The notes under the pieces: generated by a model
Told to the model about the DNA's origin: nothing
Databases searched by the model: none
The model's input: the letters and a program-made list of their open reading frames with translations, nothing else
Made by a program: the position numbers and the translations under genes
Shown here: positions 17,417-28,463 of the stretch, piece after piece
Layout of the letters: each line of letters opens with the position of its first letter
Position numbering within the stretch: position 1 is the stretch's first letter
From: Zunongwangia profunda SM-A87
GTDB taxonomy: Bacteria; Bacteroidota; Bacteroidia; Flavobacteriales; Flavobacteriaceae
Assembly: GCF_000023465.1 (NCBI RefSeq)
Contig: NC_014041.1
Coordinates: 4,641,501-4,705,500 of the forward strand
Length of the DNA: 64,000 nucleotides
Direction: 5' to 3'

Positions 17417-19306
17417 TTATTGATTAGGGTTTCGAACAATTAGCGGATTATTAGTAAGTATATCCTGATTGATTTCAGAATAATAATTCCCTAATTGAAA
17501 TCTATCAGCACCGGTTACCCGGTTTGGTTTTACAATCTTAAAGAGCCAGTCTCCATTGTTTGGATCTCCTGGATTAAAATATTTGTAAGGCCATAAACCG
17601 TAAGGCTGAGTTCTTCTTTTGGTAGCATCACCAATGTTTGAAAGCAAGTCATCCACTTCCATACTAATTCCATCCAATACCTTATCTGCAATTCTCCACC
17701 TTTTAAGATCGAAAAAATGAAGCCCTTCAAAAGCGAATTCTACATAACGCTCGTGTGCTATACGGTTAAAATTGATATCTGTTGCAGTTAATTCAGTAGT
17801 GATACCTGCTCTGCTTCTCACCCTGTTTATATAATTTGCAGCAAGCTCGTTTTGGCCAAGTTCAAATGCAGCTTCAGCAGCATTTAAAAGAACTTCAGCA
17901 AAACGATAACGTACAAACCAAACATCACTACGCACTCCGCGTTGCCCCGAACCCGCTTTTGGATCCTGATATTTTCTAATATAAAAACCTGTTTGTGCGG
18001 TAAACTCTACTCCATCGATTGGCCCATCAAAACCAACTACCTGGATAGGCCCGTCACTGCCCGGTACTTCTTTTTGCTGACCTCTTGAATCTCCACTTAT
18101 AACCGTACCATCTTTAAGCTGAACGCCAGCCCAAATATCTGTTTCACGATCTTTAAAAGTTGATCCAGGAACAATTACAGTTCCCTCTAATCGCGCATCA
18201 CGATTAGCAAAAAGGTCCTGGGGATCGTCATATAAAATATAATCACCACTTCCGTCCATTATTGGTAAGGGTTTATATTCTCCCTCTAAAGTTTCGAAAG
18301 ACTGAACAAGATTTAAAGCAGGGTTTATTCTACCTCCTTCTTCTTCCTCTGCTCCAAATCTTGGCTGATTGGCAATAGTAAAACCGTGCGCTTTGCCACT
18401 TTGAAGCATAAAATCCTCTACAAAAATCACTTCAGGATTATTTGATTTATCGTAAAAAAGTGCTGCGAAGTTATTCGATAAATTTGCTTCATCTTTTAGA
18501 TACAGACTATAATTTCCTGCATTTCCATCGATAATTTGTTGAGCTGCACTTAACGCCTGCTGATAATATCCATCTGCTCTCGAAGCTGGAATTCCTATTT
18601 CTCCTCCAGGCAAACTAACACTTGGTGTATTCTGACCATATTTTGCAATCGAACCCGCATAAAGCGCTGCCCTTGCTTTCATTGCTAAAGCAGCAGCTTT
18701 TGTTGCTCTAGATTTCACATCTGCACTTGCCGGAAGATCATTCATAACTTCTTCTGCTTCAGCAATTACAAAATCATAAACCTCAGCTTCCGTATTTCTA
18801 GGGAATCTTAAATAGGTCGCATCCCCACTAAAATCATAGGTTTTTGATTCTAAAATTATAGGTACACCTCCCATTCTTTTTACCATGGTGAAGTAGTAAG
18901 AAGCTCTTAAAAATCTACCTTCAGCCATAAATCGCGCTTGTTCTGAAGCTTCTAACTCGGTCGACTGTTCCAGGCGTTCAAGAAACAGGTTCATTTCCCG
19001 TATATATCCATAATCCCAGGTTCCCCAGGCGCCGTAGCCCCAGCCACCGTTCTGAAACTCACCGTATCTCCCGGCCTCAGACCAAAAAGCAACATTAAAT
19101 TGTGCTAAGGATGACCAGTCTTCTACCGTTCCAAAATCATAATAGCGATTATATAAATCTGCCAATACAGAAAGTACCAGATCTGGTCGATTAAATGTCT
19201 CTTCCTGCCCTAAAATGTTAGTGGGCTCTCTATCCAGAAATTCTGAATCTGATGTACAGCTACCCAGTAAAGCAGAAAAACTTAATATGTATAGAAGTTT
19301 TTTCAT
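17417..19306 (-). CDS. susD: SusD/RagB-family glycan-binding lipoprotein
   Basis: Surface lipoprotein that forms the lid of the SusC channel and binds oligosaccharide. The start at 19306 gives MKKLLYILSFSALLGSC with the lipid-anchored Cys near residue 17; the total is 629 residues. The N-terminal SusD-like domain (LDREPTN near 25, SYYFTMVKRMGGVPII near 150) and the C-terminal RagB domain (RYRFAEVLLNAAEAAFELG, then NRVRSRAG and ERYVEFAFEGLHFFDLKRW) are all evident. It starts 13 bp after the SusC stop, so the two are co-transcribed. It looks intact, in contrast to the partner SusC. Confidence 0.95.
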   Translation of the reverse strand: MKKLLYILSFSALLGSCTSDSEFLDREPTNILGQEETFNRPDLVLSVLADLYNRYYDFGTVEDWSSLAQFNVAFWSEAGRYGEFQNGGWGYGAWGTWDYGYIREMNLFLERLEQSTELEASEQARFMAEGRFLRASYYFTMVKRMGGVPIILESKTYDFSGDATYLRFPRNTEAEVYDFVIAEAEEVMNDLPASADVKSRATKAAALAMKARAALYAGSIAKYGQNTPSVSLPGGEIGIPASRADGYYQQALSAAQQIIDGNAGNYSLYLKDEANLSNNFAALFYDKSNNPEVIFVEDFMLQSGKAHGFTIANQPRFGAEEEEGGRINPALNLVQSFETLEGEYKPLPIMDGSGDYILYDDPQDLFANRDARLEGTVIVPGSTFKDRETDIWAGVQLKDGTVISGDSRGQQKEVPGSDGPIQVVGFDGPIDGVEFTAQTGFYIRKYQDPKAGSGQRGVRSDVWFVRYRFAEVLLNAAEAAFELGQNELAANYINRVRSRAGITTELTATDINFNRIAHERYVEFAFEGLHFFDLKRWRIADKVLDGISMEVDDLLSNIGDATKRRTQPYGLWPYKYFNPGDPNNGDWLFKIVKPNRVTGADRFQLGNYYSEINQDILTNNPLIVRNPNQ

Positions 19307-19319
19307 TGTAGTTTGTTTT

Positions 19320-22300
19320 TTAGATTGAAATGTTAACACCAACGTTCACGAACTTGTTTTGCGGGTATTGCAATCCGTTTTCGTCAGATATTTCGGGATC
19401 AATTCCATATTCTTCAAGATTATCTATAGAGAACAGGTTATAAGCATTCACGTAAAATCTTGCTCTTTTTAAATTGATCTTGTCCAGAATGCTTTCTGGT
19501 AAGGCATAACCTAACTCCAGTGTACGAGCTCTTAAATAAGTAACATTATGTAGCCAGAAAGTAGAATTTCTATTATTACTATGCCCTCCATCGTTATAAC
19601 GAATTGCCGGATATTTACCTGGGATCCATTCACTATTAATATCTAATGGATCTGCACGATGCCATCTATCTAGAAAAATAGTATTTAAAGCACCTTCATT
19701 TTGATAAGGCCATCTTTGTTCCCAGTTTTGATTCCATGAGTAACCTGAAGCTCCTGAAAAATCTGCAGAAAAATCAAATCCTTTGTAAGCAAGGTTTAAA
19801 CTAAACCCAAAATTTACCATGGGATTATAGCTGTTATAACCAATTGGTTTTTCATCGTACCAACCAATTCTACCATCTCCATTGATATCCTCGTAAATAA
19901 TATCTCCAGGTAATAAGGTACTATTCCCCTGTCCATCGATATCTACCGGATAATTATCAATTTCTTCCTGAGACTGGAACTGCCCGATGGCTTGCAAGCC
20001 CCAGAAAATATTGTTAAACCGATGTTCTCCTGAAGCTCTATATCTTTGGTACGAATTATCGAATCTTGGCTTGTAAGATTCCAGAAATTTACTCCTGGAT
20101 AAAGAGGCATTACCAGAAACGGTTAAACTTACTTCTCCAAATTTCTTAGAATACGACAATGCCCCTTCGATACCATATTGTGCATCGCTATTTACGTTCT
20201 CATCTGGTAGGCCATAGCCAAGTTCGTTAGGAATAAGAATATCGTATTTTCTACCTCTTAAACCGGTTCTTTTACGGTAGAAGTAATCAAAAGATCCAGA
20301 CAATTTATTGTTGAAAAGATAAAAGTCAGCTCCAATATCTGTAATTCTACTTTTAAACCAGGTTAGGTTGGTAATAGGCTGTCCTTTATCACGACTAGCG
20401 ATAACCGCTTCCCCGTCTAAAATGGCCACGCCCTGATTATAATTATACCCAGTGAGATAGTCAAAAGCTCCAATATCAATATTATCATCCCCAAGCTCCC
20501 CATAGGAGGCCCTAAACTTTAGGTTATCCAGGACGCTGTTATTACCCATCAGATTTTGGAAGAACGTTTCTTCTGTAATTCGCCAACCTCCTGAAATTGA
20601 AGGAAAATAGCCTACCCGCTTATTGGGCGCAAATTTCCAGGAAGCATCTCTACGACCCGAAATATCAAGATAATATTTGTCTTTATAGTTGTAGCTCACT
20701 TTGACGATATAACCAATCCTGGCTTCTTCATTTTCTGAATCATCATATTGATCCATATCAGAAAAATAAATCAAAGGAAGAGTATTCGTACTTGGTACTG
20801 AGTGTACATACTGTCTTAAAAATCGGTTTTCTAATCGCTCTGCTATAAAAACGGCATCTACGGCATGATCTCCAAAATCCTTTTTATACTGTAATTGTCC
20901 CTGATAGGTTTTTCTAAAAACTTTCTCTGCCGTACGTTCTCTAAACGGGTTGGTACTGCCTCCGGTAACCTCGTAAGTATCATCATCTGGATTATAAGTA
21001 TAGGCTTCGTAGGTATATTCGTGACCATTTTGAAAACGATCTGCGATATAATACGAATACATGCCTTTAAGCTTTAATCCATCTATAAATGGCATATCGT
21101 ACTCCCCAGTAAAATTAGTTTGTAAAACCCTCCAGGTATCACGATAATATCCACCGGTCTTAAAATTATGAAGCCCCCAGTTGGTTTCGTTATGCCCAAT
21201 ATCATTTAGATATTCTGGATTATCATTGGCATAAGGACGTTCAAAAGGACGGTTCCTTAAAATGGCAAATCTTGGTAACCAGTAATCATCATATCCCGGG
21301 ATTCCTGGATTTTCTTTCTTCTCTATCCTACCATTGATCTGAACACCTACTTTTAGACGGTCTGTAATATTTGCATCAACATTACTTTGAATATTATCTC
21401 GCATAAAGGTAAATTCGTCACCTAAAACAGACTCCTGATCCAAATGCGTTAAAGAGAGGTAATAATTAATATTTTCTGATCCTCCGCTTGCGCTAACATT
21501 AATGTTTTGCATAGGCGCATTCTTCTTAATAATAAAATCCTTCCAGTTAAAAGACTGATAGCCTCGTTCTTCACCAATTCTGTATCGTTCTAATTCTTCA
21601 GCAGTAATATCTGTAGATCCAAACTGATTAATTTCAGCTGCGGCTCTACCTAACATCCACTGGTAGGAATCATTTACACTTTCGGGAAACCGAGACCAGT
21701 TTTGCCAGCCTACGTACGCATTTATATTTACGGCACTCCGCGTTCCTCTTTTTACTTTTTGGTGGTAACCACCACCACTCCGTTTGCCGCCCTAACCCCA
21801 TAAATAGCGGCCGAGGCATCTTTTAGCACCGTAATACTCGCGATATCATTAGGTGAAAGATTATTAAATTGACCGGCATCCTGTTGCACTCCGTCTATTA
21901 CATATAATGGATCTCCCATATTACGAATTTGGATGGATGCACTTGCACCGGGACGTCCATCATTCATTCTAAAGCTTACTCCGGGAATTTTACCGGCAAG
22001 ACCAGAAGAAACGGTCGCTCCTCCATGAACTTTTTCTATATCCTCACTGGTAATGTTTGAAATTGCACCGGTAATCGATTTTTTATCCTGAGAAGTATAT
22101 CCGGTTATAAGTACTTCGTCCAGCCCCGCAACATCTTCTTCTAACTGGATATTTATTTCGGTACGTCCATCCACCTTAAGCGTTTTTGTCTTATATCCCA
22201 GATAACTAAATATAAGGGTGGCATCTGGAGCAACCTCTATACTGTAGTTTCCATCAAAATCGGTTGTGGTTCCTTTATTAGTCCCCTGAACAAGAACATT

Positions 22301-22453
22301 AATAAAAGGTAATGCTTCCTGCAATTCTCCGGCTGAGGTTATATTTCCTGTAACGGTAATTGTCTCTTGCGCAAAACCTTTTTGAACTACGCCAAACCAC
22401 AACAGAAAAAATAGCAAAACAGGCTTTTTAAGTGTTTGTAAATTTTTTTTCAT
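19320..22453 (-). pseudogene. susC: SusC/RagA TonB-dependent receptor, interrupted by a -1 frameshift
   Basis: Outer-membrane importer paired with SusD. The first part (22453-21752, 233 codons) has a signal peptide ending near GFAQ, a carboxypeptidase-D-like domain (about 30-115) and the plug with AAIYGVRAANGVVVVTTKK, then TAA. The protein continues one frame back: reading GTA after AAA-AAG gives VKRGTRSAVNINAYVGW and joins the 19320-21656 frame, which holds the rest of the plug and the beta-barrel to the FVNVGVNISI end. With the shift repaired it is about 1,044 residues, normal for SusC. The break is at C-AAA-AAG-TAA (stop at 21752-21754). It may be a one-base deletion, an assembly error or recoding. 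If real and unrepaired, the PUL lacks its importer. Confidence 0.85.
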
Positions 22454-22769
22454 CGAATTTTCATTTTAAAAATGATTAAATAGTAGGTAAATAGATCTCT
22501 ACAAATAGAAATCATGCGAAAACGATTTAGTTTTTTAATTCATTAATAATTATATATTCATATTTAGTATTTAATAAATAATAGAAGTGATTATTGAGAT
22601 ATTCAAAGTAGATTCTTTTTAAATAATTTTTATATGATATTTTGTTTCATTCTTTCATCCAAATTGTTCAAATTTTAAGATTTCCTTATAATTTCACCGA
22701 ATTTGACACGATATGAAGTGATTTGAAACGAATAGTTGAATGATAATTCTTAATTTTCTCTAAAATTGA
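22454..22769. promoter_or_regulatory. divergent control region between SusC and the hybrid sensor
   Basis: A 316-bp A+T-rich region that must hold the promoters of the PUL operon (minus) and of the regulator gene (plus), and probably the binding site of the regulator's AraC domain. On the minus strand a TCTATTTG near 22502-22509 differs by one base from the TAnnTTTG box. I could not find a clear repeat or dyad that marks the regulator site. Confidence 0.4.
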
Positions 22770-25700
22770 ATGGGTTTGATGAAGAAAGTTTTATATGGAA
22801 TAATTTGCAGCCTGTTTTTGACCAATTTGGCCACCACGCAGGAACTTTATTTTAAACACTACCAGGTTGAAAATGGATTAAGCCATAATTCTGTGATCAC
22901 TATGTTACAGGATAAAAGAGGATTCTTATGGTTTGGTACAAAAGACGGCCTAAATCGCTTTGATGGTTATAACTTTAAATTGTTTCATCATAATAGCAAA
23001 GACGATAGAAGTATTGGCAGTAATTATATTCGTTGTCTTTATGAAGGAAAAAATTATTTATGGGTAGGTACCGACAATGGTCTTTTTAGATACGATAACC
23101 AAAAAGAAAGTTTTTGTGCCTTGTCCCCTGCTATTACCAAACCCATATTGGACATTGAGGCTGATAAAAACAACAATTTATGGTTTATCGCAGGAGGTAC
23201 TTTATACTTTAAGCAGCAAGTGACCTTATCCAGCCTTAATCTTAAATCTTATGATGATTTCTATGCCATTTTGCTATCAAAAGATAGCAACCAAAATATT
23301 TGGGCGGCTTCAGGCGAAAATGTCTATCAATACTCCGAAGAAAGCAAAAATTTTAAACCAATAACTTTAGGTTTTGGCTCTATAGCGGACGATCTTCCTG
23401 TAATCATCACGGCTTTAAAAGGGATAAGTAAATCACATATGATTATTGGCACGCGTCACCATGGGGCATTCGTGTACGACATCAAAATGGGGACTACAAA
23501 AAAATTAATCAATAATTATAATGAACAGCTATACGTAAGGGATATCGTAGAAAAAGAAAACGGAACTATCTGGCTGGCCACAGAAAGCGGACTTCTGATC
23601 TATGACACCAAATCCAAAACATATTCAAATTTTAAAAAAAGCTATAACGACCCGTATTCATTAACCGATAATGCGCTTTATACGATGACAATAGATAAAG
23701 AGGGCGGTACATGGATAGGTAGTTATTTTGGCGGCGTAAATTATCTACCAAAAGAGTTTACACCCTTTAAGAAATATTTCCCTAAAGAGGGCGAAAATAG
23801 TATCAGCGGAAATGCCGTAAGAGAAATACACCAGGACAAGAATGGTGATTATTGGATAGGAACAGAAGATGCCGGCTTGAACAAACTAGATGCTAACACC
23901 GGTAAATTTCAAACTTTCACTCCTAAAAACTCGAACATTGCCCATTACAATATTCATGGAATTTTACCTTTAGATAATGAACTTTGGGTTGGCACTTTTG
24001 AACATGGCCTGGATGTATTCGACATCAATAGTAATCAAATAATTAGGCACTATGAGCAGGAAGAAGGCAACCCTTATAGTATTGGAAATAATTTTATCCT
24101 GGATATTTATAAAGGAAGAGACGACAGCGTTTATGTCATGGCTTCCCTGGGCATTTATACCTACAATCGCAAAAAAGATCATTTTAATCCCCTAAAAGGT
24201 TTTCCTCAGGATTTTCATTATGCCGCATTTTTAGAAAGTAAAGACGGAACTTTATGGGCCGCAACATATTGGGATGGTCTCTATTATTATAATCCCAAAA
24301 CACAAAAAAAAGGCTATTTTAGATACGATGGGCAAGATTCTACCAGCATTAGCAGTAATGTGATTAATGGCATTTTTCAGGATTCCAAAGAAAATATTTG
24401 GATCACTACAGAAAATGGACTAAACCTCTATCAGCCCACTTCTAATGATTTTAAAAATTATAATACCAGGGATGGTCTTCCCAGCAATGTTAGCTATTCT
24501 ATTTTAGAAGATGATGATGCCAGTTTATGGATTAGCACTTCAAACGGACTGGTGCATTTTAATCCTTCAAAAGAAAGTTTTAAAACTTACACTAAAGCAA
24601 ATGGCCTATTAAGTGACCAGTTCAATTATAGTTCAGCTTATAAAAATAACGAAGGCCGAATGTTCTTTGGGAGCGTAAAAGGTTTAGTTAGTTTTCATCC
24701 AGATGAATTTATAAAAAACAATTACGATCCGCCGGTTTATATTACCAATCTTAGTATTAATAATGAATCCATAAAAGTAGGAGCTCAAAATTCTCCGCTG
24801 GAAAAATCGATTACTGAAACCTCAAAAATCATCTTAACTGCAGATCAATCTACTTTTAGCCTGGATTTTGCGTCACTTAGTTTTACAGCACCAGAAATGA
24901 CCGAATATGCCTACCGCCTTATAGGGCTTAATGACAAATGGATACCACTAAAAACAAAGCATAGCGTAAATTTCACAGAGTTACCGTCAGGCAATTATAT
25001 ATTTCAGGTAAAAAGTACCAATAGTACAGGGGTAGAAAATAAAGAAACTGCCGCTTTAGAAATTGAAGTTCTTCCTCCCTTTTACTTTAGCAAACTGGCT
25101 ATTTTCTTATACACTCTAGTATTCATACTACTTTTTGCTCTTTCCCTTAGATATTATCATTATAGGGTACAACGTAAAAATAACCGAAAGATTAAAGCAT
25201 TTCAGGATGAAAAAGAAAAAGAAATTTATCAGTCTAAAATTGAGTTTTTCACGAACGTAGCCCACGAAATTCGTACCCCGCTAACACTTATCAAAACACC
25301 TTTAGAAAAGCTCATTGGCCAAACCAAAGACCAGCCGATAATGCAAAAAAGCCTTTCTATTATGGAAAAAAATACCGAAAGACTTATTAATCTGGTAAAT
25401 GAATTGTTAGACTTTAGGAAAACAGAAATTGAAAATATAAAACTCACTTTTGTTGAAATTAACATTTCAGAGACGCTTAGGAACACTTATACCAGGTTTA
25501 GCGAGCTTATTCAGGAAAAAGCGGTAGATTTTAGGATGAAACTTCCGCAGGAAGAGGTGATGGCTTTTGTTGATGAAGAAGCTATAAAAAAAATTATGAG
25601 CAACCTCTTTAATAATGCGATTAAATATGCTAAAAATGAAGTGATCCTGAAGCTGGAAGTCACTGACTCCGAATTTATCTTAAAAGTACAAAACGATGGA

Positions 25701-26759
25701 AGTTTGATTCCGCAACACCTCAAAAAACGCATATTTGAACCCTTCTTTAGGACGGATGAAGTTTCCAATCAAACCGGTACAGGTATTGGCTTAAGCCTGG
25801 CTTACAGTTTAACCGAATTACACAGCGGGCAGCTCATCCTTGCCAATGAAGATACCCATTTAAACACCTTTATCTTAAAATTACCCCTTCGGCAAGAGCA
25901 GGAATTTAACTCGTATAAAAAGGAGCCAAAAGTTATCGAACGTCAGCAAGAAGAAATTCCACAGGAAGAAATTATAAACGACACGGCTGAAAACTCAGGA
26001 ATATTAATCGTGGAAGATAATAGAGAGTTGCTAAAATTTATTGCTGATGATTTTAAAGAAGAATACGCCGTTTTTAAATCTACAAATGCAGAAACAGCTA
26101 TCGAAATTCTCAAAAAAGAAAATATCTATTTAATCATCAGTGATGTGATGATGAATGGAATGGACGGATTTGAGTTTTGTGAATACGTAAAAACCAATTT
26201 AGAAACAAGCCACATACCTGTGATCCTGCTTACTGCCAAAAATGCCATGCAATCAAAAATTCAGGGCTTAGAAGCCGGTGCCGACGCTTATATCGAAAAA
26301 CCGTTTTCTTTAGAATATCTAAAGGTACAGGTAAGCAATCTTATTGAAAACAGAAGGCATATTATGGAGTTCTATTCCAGCTCCCCGCTTTCGCACATTA
26401 AGAGTATTGCTCATACCAAAACCGATGAGAGGTTTATCAATAAACTTGAAAAGTTAATTTACGATAATCTCTCCGATCAAAACCTGAATGTAGACAGCCT
26501 TGCCGATATTATGAATATGAGTCGTTCTACCTTATACCGAAAGATCAAAGACCTTTCGAATTTAAGTCCCAATGAACTAATAAACATCGCTCGTTTAAAG
26601 AAGGCCGCCGAATTATTACAGTCTGGAGAATATAAGATCTATGAAATTTCTGAAATTGTGGGGTATAAATCACAAACCAGTTTTGGCCGAAATTTCCAAA
26701 AACAATTTAAAATGACCCCTAGCGAATATATGAATGGAAAACAGCCTATCGAAGAATAG
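22770..26759 (+). CDS. hybrid two-component system sensor/regulator (HTCS)
   Basis: A one-protein sensor and transcription factor that in Bacteroidota switches on the neighbouring PUL when it binds a glycan fragment in the periplasm. It has 1,329 residues. After a signal peptide come two seven-bladed propellers of Reg_prop repeats (GFLWFGTKDGLNRFDG and many like it, about 25-690), a Y_Y_Y domain (about 695-765) and a membrane helix (about 775-795). Next are a histidine kinase with the phospho-His in NVAHEIRTPL near 832, an ATPase domain (TGTGIGLSLAYSL near 1010), a receiver from about 1076 with the phospho-Asp in LIISDVMMNGMDG near 1125, and an AraC-type HTH at about 1230-1320. A second ATG at 22779 is a possible start. 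Confidence 0.96.
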   Translation: MGLMKKVLYGIICSLFLTNLATTQELYFKHYQVENGLSHNSVITMLQDKRGFLWFGTKDGLNRFDGYNFKLFHHNSKDDRSIGSNYIRCLYEGKNYLWVGTDNGLFRYDNQKESFCALSPAITKPILDIEADKNNNLWFIAGGTLYFKQQVTLSSLNLKSYDDFYAILLSKDSNQNIWAASGENVYQYSEESKNFKPITLGFGSIADDLPVIITALKGISKSHMIIGTRHHGAFVYDIKMGTTKKLINNYNEQLYVRDIVEKENGTIWLATESGLLIYDTKSKTYSNFKKSYNDPYSLTDNALYTMTIDKEGGTWIGSYFGGVNYLPKEFTPFKKYFPKEGENSISGNAVREIHQDKNGDYWIGTEDAGLNKLDANTGKFQTFTPKNSNIAHYNIHGILPLDNELWVGTFEHGLDVFDINSNQIIRHYEQEEGNPYSIGNNFILDIYKGRDDSVYVMASLGIYTYNRKKDHFNPLKGFPQDFHYAAFLESKDGTLWAATYWDGLYYYNPKTQKKGYFRYDGQDSTSISSNVINGIFQDSKENIWITTENGLNLYQPTSNDFKNYNTRDGLPSNVSYSILEDDDASLWISTSNGLVHFNPSKESFKTYTKANGLLSDQFNYSSAYKNNEGRMFFGSVKGLVSFHPDEFIKNNYDPPVYITNLSINNESIKVGAQNSPLEKSITETSKIILTADQSTFSLDFASLSFTAPEMTEYAYRLIGLNDKWIPLKTKHSVNFTELPSGNYIFQVKSTNSTGVENKETAALEIEVLPPFYFSKLAIFLYTLVFILLFALSLRYYHYRVQRKNNRKIKAFQDEKEKEIYQSKIEFFTNVAHEIRTPLTLIKTPLEKLIGQTKDQPIMQKSLSIMEKNTERLINLVNELLDFRKTEIENIKLTFVEINISETLRNTYTRFSELIQEKAVDFRMKLPQEEVMAFVDEEAIKKIMSNLFNNAIKYAKNEVILKLEVTDSEFILKVQNDGSLIPQHLKKRIFEPFFRTDEVSNQTGTGIGLSLAYSLTELHSGQLILANEDTHLNTFILKLPLRQEQEFNSYKKEPKVIERQQEEIPQEEIINDTAENSGILIVEDNRELLKFIADDFKEEYAVFKSTNAETAIEILKKENIYLIISDVMMNGMDGFEFCEYVKTNLETSHIPVILLTAKNAMQSKIQGLEAGADAYIEKPFSLEYLKVQVSNLIENRRHIMEFYSSSPLSHIKSIAHTKTDERFINKLEKLIYDNLSDQNLNVDSLADIMNMSRSTLYRKIKDLSNLSPNELINIARLKKAAELLQSGEYKIYEISEIVGYKSQTSFGRNFQKQFKMTPSEYMNGKQPIEE

Positions 26760-26769
26760 GCTGTTTTCC
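26736..26769 (+). terminator. intrinsic terminator overlapping the regulator's stop codon
   Basis: GGAAAACAGCCTAT pairs perfectly over 14 bp with ATAGGCTGTTTTCC around a six-base loop (CGAAGA). The TAG stop at 26757-26759 lies inside the right arm, so the last codons form the left arm. The T4 tail is short and is part of the stem. Confidence 0.7.
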
Positions 26770-26879
26770 ACATAACTAAACTACCCCAAGGCAAACCAAT
26801 GAGGCATTAATTAGAAATTTTTACTTTATCTCCAGGTATTTAATGTTGATTATCAAATAATTGCAACTTCAAAAAGATA

Positions 26880-28463
26880 TTATTGCCAGCCACCGCCAAG
26901 ACTACGATATAATTCTACATTCGCGATTAGCAATTGATTTTTAATATTGATTAAATTAAGTTCACTTTCCAAAGCGTCACTTTGTGCCGAGATCACTTCC
27001 AGATAATTGGCATAACCACCTTTAAAAAGCATTCCGGCATCTTTTAGTCCCTTTTGAGTAACCTCAATACGCTCTTGCGCAATAGCAAATTCTTCCTTTA
27101 GCTTCTCCATTTTTGCCAAAGAGTTAGAAACGTCTGCAATCGCTGTAATAAGGTCATCTTTAAAATCTAATTGAGCAATTTCCTTTTGGGATAAGGCGAC
27201 ATTATAATTGGTTTTTAGTTTTCTATTATTAAAAATTGGCTGAAAAATAGCGCCGTTTAACAAAGCAAAACCAGAGCCCACAGGATCAAAAAATTCTTCT
27301 AATTTAAACGAATTTAAACCCGCTGAAGCACCAATATTTAATGAAGGATACCGTAACGCATTGGCAACACCGGCATCGGCGTTAGCAGTGATAAGCTCAT
27401 ATTCAGACATGGCCACATCTGGACGGTTTTTAATTAATTCTAAAGGTACTCCTGAAGTATATCTCTCTTGAAATTCTATATCCTCGAAATCGGTATCAAT
27501 TTGTATTTCTCTAGGGGAGCGTCCTAATAAACGGTTCAGCTTATTTTCCATAATCACATACTGACGCTCTAACTGCGGAATTAAAGTTTTGGCCTTTAAC
27601 TTTTGTGATTTTGTTTGCTGAATGGCCAGCGAAGTAGACTCTCCTGCATCGTATTGCAACTGTACGATATTTAAAGTACTATCGCTTAGGGCATAGTTTT
27701 TCTGGGCAACCTCTATCTGCGATTTAAGCATTACAAGATTAAAATAGGTTGCAGCAACTTCTGAAATTAGCGAAGTTTGCACTGCTTTTTTAAACTCCTT
27801 ACTCTTCATAAACTGCGCACGGGCCGCTTCTTTTTGCCAACGTAATTTCCCCCATACATCAATTTCCCAGTTGGCCTGCAAAGCAGAGGCATATTCTAAA
27901 CGCTCGGTATAAAAGCTCTCCGGAGGATTTTCCCCATGGTTTCTTCTGGCACGATTAGAACCATAGTTATTAAAATTTTCAGAGTAATAATCCCTACGGT
28001 ACTCTGCCGGTCTCGCATTTAAGGAGGGGAAAAAATTTGCCTTAGACTGCGCAAGTTCCTCCATTCCAATTTCCATGTTTTTCATGGCTTTTTGCAAATC
28101 GATATTGTTTACTAAAGCCGTATCGATTAGGTTTTGTAATGTCCTATCTGTAATATAATCTTTCCATGGAATTTCAGACATTGGGATGGTATCATTATTC
28201 ACTTCGTTTGAATTTAGTGAATCTACAGCTAAGGTCTCCTCTTTCTTTCCTCCCGCATAAAATTCTGAGGAAACATCATCACCAAAATCCGGGCGCGTAT
28301 ATTCTTCTCCTACTTTACAACTCACCACAAAGATCATTGCAAAAGCCCCTAGAGCAGCTTTTACAAATCCTGCTGAAAGTTTTGATTTATTGTTTGAATT
28401 TATAGTTGAAAGAAAACTCGTTTTCATCTTCGTTTTTTTAATTGATTTTGGTTTACTCGGCAT
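26880..28463 (-). CDS. outer-membrane efflux lipoprotein (NodT/OprM-like, TolC family)
   Basis: Trimeric outer-membrane channel of the RND pump encoded just upstream. Two outer-membrane-efflux (TolC) repeats lie at about 95-300 and 310-520; WEIDVWGKLR and the RPDVAMSEYEL segment are typical of the NodT group, and SLGGGWQ is the usual C terminus. A lipobox (MIFVVSC) lies near residue 49. The ATG at 28463 overlaps the pump stop by 11 bp, which suggests coupling, but it gives a long n-region; an ATG at 28427 is an alternative start. It is third gene of the adaptor-pump-channel operon. Confidence 0.92.
   Translation of the reverse strand: MPSKPKSIKKTKMKTSFLSTINSNNKSKLSAGFVKAALGAFAMIFVVSCKVGEEYTRPDFGDDVSSEFYAGGKKEETLAVDSLNSNEVNNDTIPMSEIPWKDYITDRTLQNLIDTALVNNIDLQKAMKNMEIGMEELAQSKANFFPSLNARPAEYRRDYYSENFNNYGSNRARRNHGENPPESFYTERLEYASALQANWEIDVWGKLRWQKEAARAQFMKSKEFKKAVQTSLISEVAATYFNLVMLKSQIEVAQKNYALSDSTLNIVQLQYDAGESTSLAIQQTKSQKLKAKTLIPQLERQYVIMENKLNRLLGRSPREIQIDTDFEDIEFQERYTSGVPLELIKNRPDVAMSEYELITANADAGVANALRYPSLNIGASAGLNSFKLEEFFDPVGSGFALLNGAIFQPIFNNRKLKTNYNVALSQKEIAQLDFKDDLITAIADVSNSLAKMEKLKEEFAIAQERIEVTQKGLKDAGMLFKGGYANYLEVISAQSDALESELNLINIKNQLLIANVELYRSLGGGWQ

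Noticed and set aside
22454..22769. Binding site of the hybrid regulator
   Set aside because: I looked for repeats and dyads but found none convincing in this A+T-rich region.
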